18,794 bases of DNA from Pseudodesulfovibrio sp. (lineage in GTDB: Bacteria; Desulfobacterota; Desulfovibrionia; Desulfovibrionales; Desulfovibrionaceae): positions 1 through 18,794 of the forward strand of contig JAFLJW010000107.1 of NCBI GenBank assembly GCA_022712815.1. Reading direction: 5' to 3'. The notes below the pieces were generated by a model, which made no database searches, had not been told where the DNA came from, and saw only the letters and a program-made list of their open reading frames with translations. Within the stretch, counting starts at the first letter, position 1, and the number at the start of each line of letters is the position of its first letter. The position numbers and the translations under genes were made by a program. Below, in pieces: positions 6,969 to 13,682 of this stretch.

Positions 6969-7628
6969 ATGTCCCAGGAAGTTACGATTGTCCGCAACGT
7001 GCTTGAAGCCAATGACCGGCTCGCTCAGGAGCTGGAAAACAGTTTTCGGGTCAAGAAAATCCTGTGCCTGAACCTGATGAGTTCTCCGGGCGCGGGCAAG
7101 ACCTCCCTGCTTGAACACACCCTGACTGACCTCAAGGACGAGTTCAAAATGGCCGTTATCGAAGGGGACCTCCAGACTGACAACGATGCCCAGCGCATCG
7201 CCGCCACCGGCGCACAGGCTGTGCAAATCAACACCGAGGGCGGCTGTCATCTCGATTCCGGCATGGTGCTCGAGGCCCTGAAATCCATCGACACCGAGGG
7301 ACTGGATATCCTGTTTATCGAGAACGTCGGCAACCTGGTCTGCCCGGCTGAGTTCAATGTCGGCGAAGATTACAAGGTCACCCTGCTGTCCGCTGCCGAA
7401 GGCGACGACAAGCCGGAAAAGTATCCCTTCATGTTCCATATTTCCGCAGTCATGTTGCTCAACAAGACCGACCTGCTGCCCTACGTGGACTTTGATCTGG
7501 AGAAGGCCACCAGCCATGCCAAGAAACTCAACGCAGACATTGAAGTCTTCCCCGTTTCCGCCCGCACCGGCGAAAACCTGGGAAAATGGTACGAATGGCT
7601 GCGTAAAAAGCGGGCTGAAAAACTGTAA
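6969..7628 (+). CDS. hypB: Hydrogenase nickel incorporation GTPase HypB
   Basis: This 219-residue SIMIBI-class GTPase hands nickel to hydrogenase precursors together with HypA. Motifs are the P-loop SSPGAGKTS (38-46), EGDLQTDNDA, the metal site GGCHLDSG (Cys93, His94) with ENVGNLVCP (Cys125), the guanine-specificity NKTDLLP and a C-terminal PVSARTGENL. It lacks the His-rich or CxxCGC nickel-storage N-terminus of some HypB proteins, so only the G-domain metal site is present. Start ATG 6969 is chosen because AAGGAG at 6956-6961 lies seven bases upstream and the protein then begins MSQEVTIVRNVLEAN as in the family; an upstream in-frame extension has no such support. A strong terminator follows. 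Confidence 0.96.
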   Translation: MSQEVTIVRNVLEANDRLAQELENSFRVKKILCLNLMSSPGAGKTSLLEHTLTDLKDEFKMAVIEGDLQTDNDAQRIAATGAQAVQINTEGGCHLDSGMVLEALKSIDTEGLDILFIENVGNLVCPAEFNVGEDYKVTLLSAAEGDDKPEKYPFMFHISAVMLLNKTDLLPYVDFDLEKATSHAKKLNADIEVFPVSARTGENLGKWYEWLRKKRAEKL

Positions 7629-7650
7629 CCTGCTGCCACACAAGACGATT

Positions 7651-7688
7651 AAAGCCCCTTTCCAGACTCTGCGAAAGGGGCTTTTTTT
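7651..7688 (+). terminator. Intrinsic terminator after hypB
   Basis: AAAGCCCCTTTC (7651-7662) pairs exactly with GAAAGGGGCTTT (7673-7684) across a ten-base loop, and T7 follows the last stem C. It begins 22 bases after the hypB stop and closes the hypAB unit. Confidence 0.92.
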
Positions 7689-7764
7689 CTGCTCAGAATT
7701 TCTTCCCGGCAAATTAGGAAAATCACCCATTGGCAGACAATGCCAGCAGGCGTAGAGTCTTTTT

Positions 7765-9102
7765 ATGCCATTTCCAACAAACTTGCCCCTTGAAGACATA
7801 TTTTCGTCCATCGCCGATGGTCTCTTCACGGTCGATACCGATTGGAATATTACCTACTTCAACGAAGCCGCCCAGCGTATCACCGGTATTCCCGCCGAAG
7901 AGGCAATGGGCAACAAATGCTGGGATGTGTTCCGCTCCAGCCTGTGCGATGGGCAATGCGCCATCGGCAAATGCATCAAGGAAGGCGGACGCATCGTCAA
8001 CAAACCCGTCTTCATCATCCGCGCCGACGGGACCAAGCTCCCGGTATCCATCTCTGCCTCACCGCTCAGGAACAGCGATGGTGAAATCCTCGGCGGCGTG
8101 GAAACGTTCCGCGACCTGACCGAAATCAACGTCATGCGTAAAAAGGTCAAAGACCTTCAGACGTTCGAGGATATCGTGGGACACAGCCCGGCACTGGACA
8201 AGATATTCAAGATTCTGCCGCAGGTGAGCAATAGCGAGGCCACCACCTTGCTGCTTGGCGAATCGGGCACCGGCAAGGAGCTGTTCGCCCGCGCCATTCA
8301 CAACCTGAGCCCGCGCAAGAACGGTCCCTTTGTGGCCGTCAACTGCGGCGCGCTGCCAGACAACCTGCTGGAATCAGAGCTTTTCGGCTACAAGGCCGGG
8401 GCGTTTACCGATGCCAGGACCGATAAACCGGGCCGGTTCGAGCTGGCAGAGGGCGGCACGATTTTCCTCGACGAAATCGGTGATTTGCCGGGCAAGCTTC
8501 AGGTCAAGATCCTGCGCTTCCTGCAAGAAAAAACATTTGAACCGCTGGGTGGTGTCAAACCAGTTCAGGCGGATATCCGTATCGTAGCCGCCACCAATCA
8601 CGATCTAAAGCAACGGGTGAGCGATGGCCTGTTCAGGCAAGATCTCTTCTACCGCCTCAATGTGGTCACCCTTCGACTGCCGTCACTGACCGAGCGGCGC
8701 GAGGATATTCCGCTTCTGATCGATCACTTCGTGGACGAATTCAACGTCCTTCAGGACAAGGAGATCACTGGCGTCAGCAAAGAGGTGCTCACCATCCTCA
8801 TGCACCACGATTTTCCGGGCAACATCCGGGAGCTTGAGAACATCCTGGAATACGCATTCATCCTCTGTCCGTCCGGTCCCATTTTGGTCGATCACCTGCC
8901 GGAACATCTTCATCTCATGAAAAACAGCGGGCAAGCTAGGCGCGAGGTCCTGTACGGGACCATGGACGAAATCAAATGCCGCGCCGCCAGACACACCCTA
9001 AGTCGCAACAACGGCAAAAAAATGGCCACCTGTCGCGAGCTTGAAATTTCCAAGGATACCTTGCGCAGAATGCTGGCACGCTACCCGAACGAGGACGAAT
9101 AA
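7765..9102 (+). CDS. Sigma-54-dependent activator, PAS - AAA+ - Fis-type HTH
   Basis: This 445-residue protein is a bacterial enhancer-binding protein. It has an N-terminal PAS domain (about 10-125), an AAA+ domain (about 135-370) with Walker A GESGTGKE (165-172), the sigma-54 contact loop GAFTDA (212-217, a variant of GAFTGA), Walker B TIFLDEIGD (232-240) and LFYRLNVV, and a C-terminal Fis-type helix-turn-helix (about 400-440). The PAS domain contains Cys52, Cys61, Cys65 and Cys70, which could bind an iron-sulfur cluster or sense redox. No receiver domain is present, so control is probably by the PAS signal. A -24/-12 promoter and repeated dyads lie directly downstream, so it very likely drives the next gene. 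In Desulfovibrio vulgaris a comparable activator (DVU2106) controls the orange-protein operons. The Shine-Dalgarno is weak (GTAGAG). Confidence 0.93.
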   Translation: MPFPTNLPLEDIFSSIADGLFTVDTDWNITYFNEAAQRITGIPAEEAMGNKCWDVFRSSLCDGQCAIGKCIKEGGRIVNKPVFIIRADGTKLPVSISASPLRNSDGEILGGVETFRDLTEINVMRKKVKDLQTFEDIVGHSPALDKIFKILPQVSNSEATTLLLGESGTGKELFARAIHNLSPRKNGPFVAVNCGALPDNLLESELFGYKAGAFTDARTDKPGRFELAEGGTIFLDEIGDLPGKLQVKILRFLQEKTFEPLGGVKPVQADIRIVAATNHDLKQRVSDGLFRQDLFYRLNVVTLRLPSLTERREDIPLLIDHFVDEFNVLQDKEITGVSKEVLTILMHHDFPGNIRELENILEYAFILCPSGPILVDHLPEHLHLMKNSGQARREVLYGTMDEIKCRAARHTLSRNNGKKMATCRELEISKDTLRRMLARYPNEDE

Positions 9103-9141
9103 TTAGCCTTTCCTTAGTCAACACGGGCTAATAATTAGTCC
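9102..9141 (+). promoter_or_regulatory. Candidate upstream activator sites for the sigma-54 activator
   Basis: ATTAGCC (9102-9108) and GGCTAAT (9126-9132) form an inverted pair. GGGCTAAT-A-ATTAGTCC (9125-9141) is a near-perfect 17-base dyad with one mismatch. The repeated ATTAG(C/T)C core 50-90 bases upstream of a -24/-12 promoter is the usual place for enhancer-binding-protein sites. The first copy begins at the last base of the activator gene's stop codon. Confidence 0.6.
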
Positions 9142-9190
9142 TTATTTTTCTGTCATTTTTCCAACATGCCGGTTTAAAAGGATAAAATAT

Positions 9191-9207
9191 TTGGCACGCT
9201 CTATGCT
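9191..9207 (+). promoter_or_regulatory. Sigma-54 (-24/-12) promoter of the NifX-family gene
   Basis: TTGGCACGCTCTATGCT matches the consensus TGGCAC-N5-TTGCW. The essential GG (9193-9194) and GC (9205-9206) are separated by exactly ten bases. The predicted start of transcription, about 12 bases after the GC, gives a leader of roughly 30 bases to ATG 9251. This rules out the in-frame TTG that overlaps the promoter as a translation start. Confidence 0.87.
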
Positions 9208-9250
9208 TTCTTATTTTACCGGCTTGGGTCCTGCCGGGATGGAGAATACA

Positions 9251-9700
9251 ATGAACTCTGTTTCCACCACGCTTATTTGTTTAGCGTGCTACAAGGACCG
9301 GCTGGCCTCTGTTTGCGAAAATGCAGACGAGTACCTGCTATTTGAAATACGTGATGACAAAATTTACCCCGCAGGCCGCCTATCCCTTCCCTCAAAGGAC
9401 CCTATGGACAGGACATCCGCCATATTGGCCTGCGGGGTAACCTTTTTGCTCTGCGGCGCGATTTGCGCCCTGACCAGAACCATCCTCGAAAAAAATGGCA
9501 TAAATGTCATCCCCTGGCTCACCGGGCCCACTGACGCGATTCTCCATGCGTTCAAGACTGATTCACTGTTTTCCTTTCGGATGCCGGGCTGCCGCATGCA
9601 CGGATCAAAAAGTAAAGGAACCGGCCAGATTCGTCGCCAGCGACGCGGACAACGTCATGAAAACCAGAGACAACTCCCGCTGCCAAATTCTACAATTTGA
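9251..9700 (+). CDS. NifX/NafY-family protein (dinitrogenase Fe-Mo cofactor domain, orange-protein type)
   Basis: This 149-residue protein contains the small alpha/beta metallocluster-binding fold of the NifX/NifB-C-terminal family. Diagnostic segments are ENADEYLLFEI, ILACGVTFLLCGAI and GINVIPWLTGPTDAILHAF. Members carry FeMo-cofactor precursors in nitrogen fixers or, in Desulfovibrio, the Mo-Cu cluster of the orange protein (Orp). The tail after about residue 116 is basic and polar, rich in Arg, Lys and Gln, which resembles flexible tails of related proteins but has no motif. Start ATG 9251 has GGAG at 9241-9244 and lies downstream of the sigma-54 promoter. The next gene encodes an Mrp ATPase, as in orp loci. 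Whether it binds Mo-Cu, Fe-S or another cluster cannot be told. Confidence 0.85.
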   Translation: MNSVSTTLICLACYKDRLASVCENADEYLLFEIRDDKIYPAGRLSLPSKDPMDRTSAILACGVTFLLCGAICALTRTILEKNGINVIPWLTGPTDAILHAFKTDSLFSFRMPGCRMHGSKSKGTGQIRRQRRGQRHENQRQLPLPNSTI

Positions 9701-9783
9701 CTTTTCGTTTACTGTGGTTACCTCTTCCTGACCGCATTCCCTTGAAGCCGGGTTTCAAAGGAAGATCATGTGACACCAACAAA

Positions 9784-9810
9784 GGCGGTTCCAAACCGCC
9801 AGTTTTTTTT
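9784..9810 (+). terminator. Terminator-like hairpin between the NifX-family gene and the Mrp gene
   Basis: GGCGGTT (9784-9790) pairs exactly with AACCGCC (9794-9800) over a three-base loop, followed by AG and T8 (9803-9810). The Mrp ribosome site AGGAG begins at the next base. Either it partly terminates the sigma-54 transcript, lowering Mrp relative to the NifX-family protein, or it is regulated. Confidence 0.8.
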
Positions 9811-9821
9811 AGGAGAACACT

Positions 9822-10700
9822 ATGACTGATTGTTCAGGTTGCTCTTCCGCCACACCCGACGGAAGCTGTACCAGTACCACGGGTTGCGACAAACCCGGTG
9901 AAGATAAAATGCAAAAGACCCTGAACCGTATCAAGAACAAGATCGTGGTCATGTCCGGCAAAGGAGGCGTGGGCAAATCCACCATCGCCACCAATCTCGC
10001 CGTGGCCCTGTCTCTGGCCGGTAAAAAAGTAGGCCTTCTGGATGTTGATGTCCATGGTCCCAGCGTTCCGCGCCTGCTCTCCCTCAAGGGCAAGAAACCC
10101 CACATGGGTGATCAGATCATGGAACCTGTGCCCTGGAGCAAAAATCTCTCGGTCATGTCGCTCGGCTTCCTGCTCGAAGATGACCGCCAGGCCGTCATCT
10201 GGCGCGGACCAGTCAAGATCGGCCTTATCAAGCAATTCCTCGAAGACGTCATGTGGGGCGATCTCGATTACCTCATCGTCGATTGCCCTCCCGGGACCGG
10301 AGACGAACCCCTGACCACGCTCCAGACACTCGGACACTCGGCCATGGCCGTTATCGTCACCACCCCACAAGGCGTGGCCATTGATGATGTGCGCCGCTCC
10401 GTCTCCTTTGTAGGTGAAATCGGCAACCGCGTACTCGGCATCATCGAAAACATGTCCGGCTTTGTCTGCCCCGACTGTGGCTCGGTCCACGACATCTTTG
10501 ACTCCGGCGGTGGTGAAGCACTCGCCAAGGAAGCCAATGTTAGGTTCCTTGGCCGTATCCCGCTAGACCCGGAAGTCACCCGCTCTGGAGACGAAGGCTT
10601 CCCCTTCATGAAAATTCACCGCGATTCCGCGACCGGAAAAGCCATGAAAGAGGTCATCGCTCCCATAATAGCCCTCCCGGACATTCCATCCAAGGGGTAA
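9822..10700 (+). CDS. Mrp/NBP35-family iron-sulfur P-loop ATPase
   Basis: This 292-residue protein is of the Mrp/NBP35/ApbC group, dimeric scaffold or carrier ATPases for [4Fe-4S] clusters. It has an N-terminal Cys region (Cys4, Cys7, Cys16, Cys22) reminiscent of NBP35, the deviant Walker A SGKGGVGKST (45-54), LLDVDVHGPS (72-81), DCPPGTGDEPL and a CPDC motif (Cys216, Cys219) that in the family holds a cluster bridging two subunits. There is no C-terminal NifX domain like that described for Desulfovibrio MrpORP; here that domain is a separate upstream gene. AGGAG six bases upstream supports ATG 9822. The pair is likely co-functional in metal-cluster assembly; the target protein is unknown. Confidence 0.93.
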   Translation: MTDCSGCSSATPDGSCTSTTGCDKPGEDKMQKTLNRIKNKIVVMSGKGGVGKSTIATNLAVALSLAGKKVGLLDVDVHGPSVPRLLSLKGKKPHMGDQIMEPVPWSKNLSVMSLGFLLEDDRQAVIWRGPVKIGLIKQFLEDVMWGDLDYLIVDCPPGTGDEPLTTLQTLGHSAMAVIVTTPQGVAIDDVRRSVSFVGEIGNRVLGIIENMSGFVCPDCGSVHDIFDSGGGEALAKEANVRFLGRIPLDPEVTRSGDEGFPFMKIHRDSATGKAMKEVIAPIIALPDIPSKG

Positions 10701-10716
10701 ACCAACACAAATGAAC

Positions 10717-10749
10717 AAAGGCCGGATGTCAATCCGGCCTTTATTTTTT
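10717..10749 (+). terminator. Intrinsic terminator after the Mrp gene
   Basis: AAAGGCCGGAT (10717-10727) pairs exactly with ATCCGGCCTTT (10732-10742) over the loop GTCA, then A and T6. It starts 16 bases after the stop codon. Confidence 0.93.
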
Positions 10750-10786
10750 CGCCTTCCTGCCCCTTCCCGTTTGGCGATGTAATTCG

Positions 10787-10820
10787 CGTGTGCAGGCAGC
10801 CATGGCTGCTTTTGTACACG
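10787..10820. repeat. Long imperfect palindrome between convergent genes
   Basis: GCAGCCATGGCTGC (10796-10809) is a perfect 14-base palindrome. It is flanked by CGTGTGCA (10787-10794) and TGTACACG (10813-10820), which pair with one G-T wobble. It lies in the gap between the Mrp gene and the convergent HD-GYP gene. It could end the HD-GYP transcript from the minus side, though there is no convincing T-run, or bind a protein. Confidence 0.45.
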
Positions 10821-10848
10821 GAAATCACGGCTTAAAAGATCGCTCTGG

Positions 10849-11541
10849 TCAGGCTGCCATCTCCTTATCGGCCAGGGCTTCTATGATATCTTTTATGGAC
10901 ATGGCACATTTTCCAAATACTTCAACCACACAAGGATCGAACTGGGTGCCGGAGCAGCGGATGATTTCCGCATGAGCCGCCTCAAAGGTACGGGCGCTGC
11001 GATATGGACGATCTTGCAGCATGGCGGACAGGCTGTCCGCCAGGGTGATGATACGTGCGCCAAAAGGAATTTGTGCTCCCTTCAGTTTGGCTGGATATCC
11101 CATGCCGTCGAACCGTTCGTGATGGTGCAGAACCATATCCACGATGCCAAGATTTTTCAGAGCGGTTACCGGACGGATGATATCCGCCCCGGCATCGGGG
11201 TGTCTCCTGATCGCCTGCCATTCCTCGGTGGTGAGTCCACCCTGTTTCCCCAGCACTGCATCGGGTACACCTATCTTCCCTATATCATGCAGATGACCGG
11301 CCACGTGGATGATGTCCGCTTCTCGCGGAGTCAATCCCAAAGCCAAGGCGATGGCGTGAGAAATTTGCGCCACCTCGTCCGAATGCATACTGGTATGCGG
11401 GTCCTTGGCATCTATGGCATTGCCCAAAGATTCCGCGAACTGGTGCAAGATGGTGGTAACAAAATGGGACGAATCAGGACATTGCTTGTCCTGCCCCGGC
11501 AGCGGTTCACCCGCTGCCAGGGTGGAATATTCACGATTCAT
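10849..11541 (-). CDS. HD-GYP domain protein, probable cyclic-di-GMP phosphodiesterase
   Basis: This 230-residue protein is almost entirely an HD-GYP domain. It has His53 in HTSMHSDEVAQ, the HD pair in HLHDIGKIGVPD (His85, Asp86), RRHPDAGADI (about 112-121), HHHERFDGMGYP (139-150) and the ADSLSAM segment with Asp169. HD-GYP enzymes hydrolyse cyclic di-GMP and affect motility and biofilm formation. No receiver, PAS or membrane segment is present, so input may come from the preceding TPR protein. ATG 11541 is chosen because it sits one base after the stop codon of that gene, implying coupled translation; a longer in-frame extension would run through the neighbour. Confidence 0.9.
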   Translation of the reverse strand: MNREYSTLAAGEPLPGQDKQCPDSSHFVTTILHQFAESLGNAIDAKDPHTSMHSDEVAQISHAIALALGLTPREADIIHVAGHLHDIGKIGVPDAVLGKQGGLTTEEWQAIRRHPDAGADIIRPVTALKNLGIVDMVLHHHERFDGMGYPAKLKGAQIPFGARIITLADSLSAMLQDRPYRSARTFEAAHAEIIRCSGTQFDPCVVEVFGKCAMSIKDIIEALADKEMAA

Positions 11542-11542
11542 G

Positions 11543-11866
11543 CTAGGCAGCCTTCCTCTCGGTAGCATTTTCAAGCCGAGTAAGGTTGCGAACGATGACC
11601 TTGTGGAGGTTATTGTTGGTTCCGGCACCCGCGATAACAGCTTTTTTTGCCAGCCTGAAGCAGACCAACGCCTCTTCCCTGTTACCGGACAACTGATGCA
11701 CAATCCCTATATTATTGCGAATCTTGGCCTCATGCAAGGGTGATTTCAAACTCCTGGCGATGCTGTCGGCCTGAACGAGTTGAAACAGTGCGTCCTCATT
11801 CCTGCCGGAGTTGCATGCCTTCATCCCTTCACGGTTCAACATTCCTAATTTTTTCAAACGGCTCAT
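11543..11866 (-). CDS. Small TPR-repeat protein
   Basis: This 107-residue protein is mostly helical. One clear tetratricopeptide repeat lies at about 47-80 (IRNNIGIVHQLSGNREEALV, then CFRLAKKA), with a weaker one at about 9-41. It has no signal peptide or membrane segment. AGGAGG seven bases upstream gives a strong start at 11866. Its TAG stop precedes the HD-GYP ATG by one base, so the two are one unit, and it may be a partner that localises or controls the HD-GYP enzyme. No specific family name is recognised. Confidence 0.8.
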   Translation of the reverse strand: MSRLKKLGMLNREGMKACNSGRNEDALFQLVQADSIARSLKSPLHEAKIRNNIGIVHQLSGNREEALVCFRLAKKAVIAGAGTNNNLHKVIVRNLTRLENATERKAA

Positions 11867-12407
11867 AAAGCCCTCCTGCTCTGATGGTGATGTTCATTTC
11901 CGGCTCGATGCACCTGCATCGTCCGGCTTCTACATCGTCCACCGCAGGAGGGTATCCCTCTATTATGACCATGGATCATAACCGTAATTAGCTTCGACCC
12001 AATCGTTTCAAAACTCATACAGAAACCCTTTCCCTTTTTTTGCCAACCCTCAGCTGAACAAGACGAACTGTATTGACATTGAGAATCAACTTCAAGGATT
12101 TTTTTTGAAAAAAGTAATTTTTTAAAAGGACTTGCTCAAAACAATTTATCGGATAATGGATATAAAAACTGCCCGGCATCACATTCTACTTAAACCCTAG
12201 GGGGGTAGGAGGCCATGCCTGACGTGCGCAAAACCTGTCGAGTAAAAGCATACAGCCCGGATTGCTGACAAAGGCCGAGTACAAGGTAAAAAAACCAAAG
12301 ACTGATTTTCCCTCATAAACTCGGAATAAAAAGGCAACCAGCCCGAAGGATTTTTTTGGAAAATTCAGAGTATGGCGGATGGTGTTTTCAACACACCCTA
12401 AGGACGC
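11867..12407. other. About 540 bases without a recognisable gene
   Basis: I see no credible coding region here. The best candidate is a 17-codon frame at 12215 after TAGGAGG, but the spacing is only two bases and no family is recognised. The stretch holds the leader of the TPR/HD-GYP unit, a GAGGG-TAT-CCCTC mini-hairpin near 11948-11960, a TTATGA/TCATAA dyad around CCATGG (11963-11981), very A/T-rich runs around 12098-12130 with TTGACA at 12073-12078, and CCTAGGGGGGTAGG near 12196. No tRNA, rRNA or known riboswitch pattern was recognised. Confidence 0.6.
11900..11926 (-). repeat. Hairpin-forming dyad in the TPR/HD-GYP leader
   Basis: GATGCA-CC-TGCATC (11907-11920) is an inverted repeat flanked by CCGG on both sides (11900-11903 and 11923-11926), giving a ten-base-pair stem with a small asymmetric internal loop. 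It lies 34-60 bases upstream of the TPR start, so it would be in the messenger leader if transcription starts further upstream, or could be an operator. Confidence 0.45.
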
Positions 12408-12443
12408 AAAAAAGCTGTTGCCGATATTTATATCGGCAACAGC
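12408..12443 (-). terminator. Intrinsic terminator after rpmB
   Basis: GCTGTTGCCGATAT (12414-12427) and ATATCGGCAACAGC (12430-12443) are a perfect 14-base-pair stem with a two-base loop. On the minus strand the stem is followed by T6 (complement of 12408-12413). It lies 31 bases after the rpmB stop. Confidence 0.93.
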
Positions 12444-12474
12444 GGTACGTCAAAAGACGAAATGTGGAGTCGCT

Positions 12475-12690
12475 TTACGCTTCAGGCTTTTTGCTGGCCA
12501 CAGGCTTGGTGATGGAACCACTGCGGATACAACGGGTACAAACCTTGATGGATACAACCTGGCCGGAAGCAAGCTGATGCCGGACTTTTTGCAGGTTGGG
12601 CATGAAGCGGCGTTTGGTTTTGATGTGGGAGTGACTGACATTATTGCCGGACTTGGGACCCTTTCCACATATATCGCAAACCTGAGACAT
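12475..12690 (-). CDS. rpmB: Large ribosomal subunit protein bL28
   Basis: This 71-residue protein begins MSQVCDICGKGPKSGNNVSH, typical of bL28, and has two CxxC pairs (Cys5/Cys8 and Cys51/Cys54), the zinc-binding form. It contains HIKTKRRFMPNLQKV and the C-terminal CTRCIRSG. It is part of the 50S subunit. GAGGAGG five bases upstream fixes ATG 12690. It is divergent from the DUF177-rpmF-plsX operon and has its own terminator. Confidence 0.97.
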   Translation of the reverse strand: MSQVCDICGKGPKSGNNVSHSHIKTKRRFMPNLQKVRHQLASGQVVSIKVCTRCIRSGSITKPVASKKPEA

Positions 12691-12814
12691 TGCGACCTCC
12701 TCGCGTATTCTTTGAGAATTCAGTTCTTTCTTGTTATTCCCGTCTGCCAAAGCAGAGTGTTCCTTTCGGCGGCGGGAGTGATTCATTACCGAGTTGAAAG
12801 CTAAATGGCAAGGG

Positions 12815-12837
12815 TTTTTTTCTTGACAAGAGAAAAA
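12815..12837 (+). promoter_or_regulatory. 23-base palindrome over the -35 box, possible operator
   Basis: The sequence is symmetric about the A at 12826: CTTG-A-CAAG at the centre, flanked by T-runs on the left and A-runs on the right. Ten of eleven base pairs match; the exception is 12820/12832. It contains the TTGACA -35 box, so a bound protein would block RNA polymerase. The one-base centre makes an RNA hairpin unlikely. It may also be only a chance effect of the A/T runs. Confidence 0.4.
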
Positions 12838-12850
12838 GTTACCATATAGG
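12823..12850 (+). promoter_or_regulatory. Sigma-70-type promoter of the DUF177-rpmF-plsX-fab operon
   Basis: TTGACA (12823-12828), a 16-base spacer and TATAGG (12845-12850) lie 48 bases upstream of the DUF177 start. It is the best sigma-70-type promoter in the window and faces the ribosomal protein and fatty acid genes. Confidence 0.75.
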
Positions 12851-12898
12851 AAGCATCGGTTGCCGCATGGGTCTCATCCATCGTGGCCGGAGGAACCA

Positions 12899-13417
12899 AT
12901 GTTTGAATTATGGATACCGATTGGAGATATTTCCGCTGATGGCCGGGACTTCACTTTTACCGACCAGGCGCTGTGGCGCAAGGCTTGGAAAGAGTTTTCC
13001 CTGCCTGTCACGGCGGGGAAGGATCTTGAAGCCGAAGTCACCATTCTGCCCCAGCCGGAAGATGGTGCGCTCATTCGCGGTACGCTCAAGGGCTCTGTCA
13101 ATATAGTCTGCGACCGCTGCGCCACGTCCTATGAATTTGATCTGGACGTCAATTTTGACACCTTTGAACAAATCCCGGATGAAGAGTTTGACGAGGAACC
13201 GCGTGTCCGCAAGGAAAACGGTGAATTGCAGCTCAATATCGGTGCTCTTCTCTGGGAAGAATTCGCCCTGACCCTGCCGGTCAAGCCTCTGTGCTCGAAT
13301 GAGTGCAAGGGAGTGTGTCCCGGCTGCGGCAAGGACCTCAACTCGCAAAAATGCGAGTGCAAGCAGGAAGAGGGCGACGAAAGACTTGCGGTTTTCCGCA
13401 ATCTAAAGATAAAATAA
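12899..13417 (+). CDS. YceD/DUF177 family protein
   Basis: This 172-residue protein belongs to the DUF177 (YceD) family, which is commonly encoded directly before rpmF in bacteria; in plants a relative is linked to 23S rRNA processing. It has VCDRCATSYEFDLDV (about 72-86), an acidic middle (EQIPDEEFDEEPRV), and a C-terminal Cys-rich segment CSNECKGVCPGCGKDLNS with a later CEC, probably a zinc site. ATG 12899 is chosen for GGAGG at 12889-12893 with five bases spacing. It is the first gene of the operon. The exact molecular role is not settled. Confidence 0.9.
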   Translation: MFELWIPIGDISADGRDFTFTDQALWRKAWKEFSLPVTAGKDLEAEVTILPQPEDGALIRGTLKGSVNIVCDRCATSYEFDLDVNFDTFEQIPDEEFDEEPRVRKENGELQLNIGALLWEEFALTLPVKPLCSNECKGVCPGCGKDLNSQKCECKQEEGDERLAVFRNLKIK

Positions 13418-13502
13418 CGCGCTTTACCGGTGGAAGATTATGCTTGCCACCGGCCAAGCACTCAATTAGTACGATCACAACCAGTTTAACGAGGTATACA
13501 TC

Positions 13503-13682
13503 ATGGCAGTCCCCAAGAAAAAGACATCCAAATCCCGCAAGGGTATGCGCCGTTCCCACGATCACATTTCCGCACCGAACATTGTGTATTGTGAATGCGG
13601 TGAGCCGACTCTCCCCCACCGTGCCTGCTCCGTCTGCGGCACCTACAAGGGTCGTCAGGTCGTCAGCAGCGACAATGCCTAA
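13503..13682 (+). CDS. rpmF: Large ribosomal subunit protein bL32
   Basis: This 59-residue protein starts MAVPKKKTSKSRKGMRRSHD, the bL32 signature, and has a zinc ribbon with Cys30, Cys32, Cys42 and Cys45. Note the first pair is C-x-C (YCECGE) rather than the more usual CxxC. It is a component of the 50S subunit. GAGG at 13491-13494 lies eight bases upstream. The 3' end overlaps the plsX start by eight bases, so the two are translationally coupled. Confidence 0.97.
   Translation: MAVPKKKTSKSRKGMRRSHDHISAPNIVYCECGEPTLPHRACSVCGTYKGRQVVSSDNA

Noticed and set aside
7731..7745. TGGCA-N5-TGCCA before the activator as a second sigma-54 promoter
   Set aside because: The spacing between GG and GC is eight bases rather than ten. 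It remains a small palindrome of unknown meaning.
6897..7829. 310-codon minus-strand frame opposite hypB
   Set aside because: It is antisense to hypB and its terminator, with no family match or ribosome site.
9074..9092. TGGCACGCTACCCGAAC near the end of the activator gene as a sigma-54 promoter
   Set aside because: It has a -24-like element but no GC at the -12 position, and lies inside coding sequence.
12215..12268. 17-codon frame after TAGGAGG
   Set aside because: Only two bases separate the ribosome site from ATG, and the peptide matches nothing I recognise.
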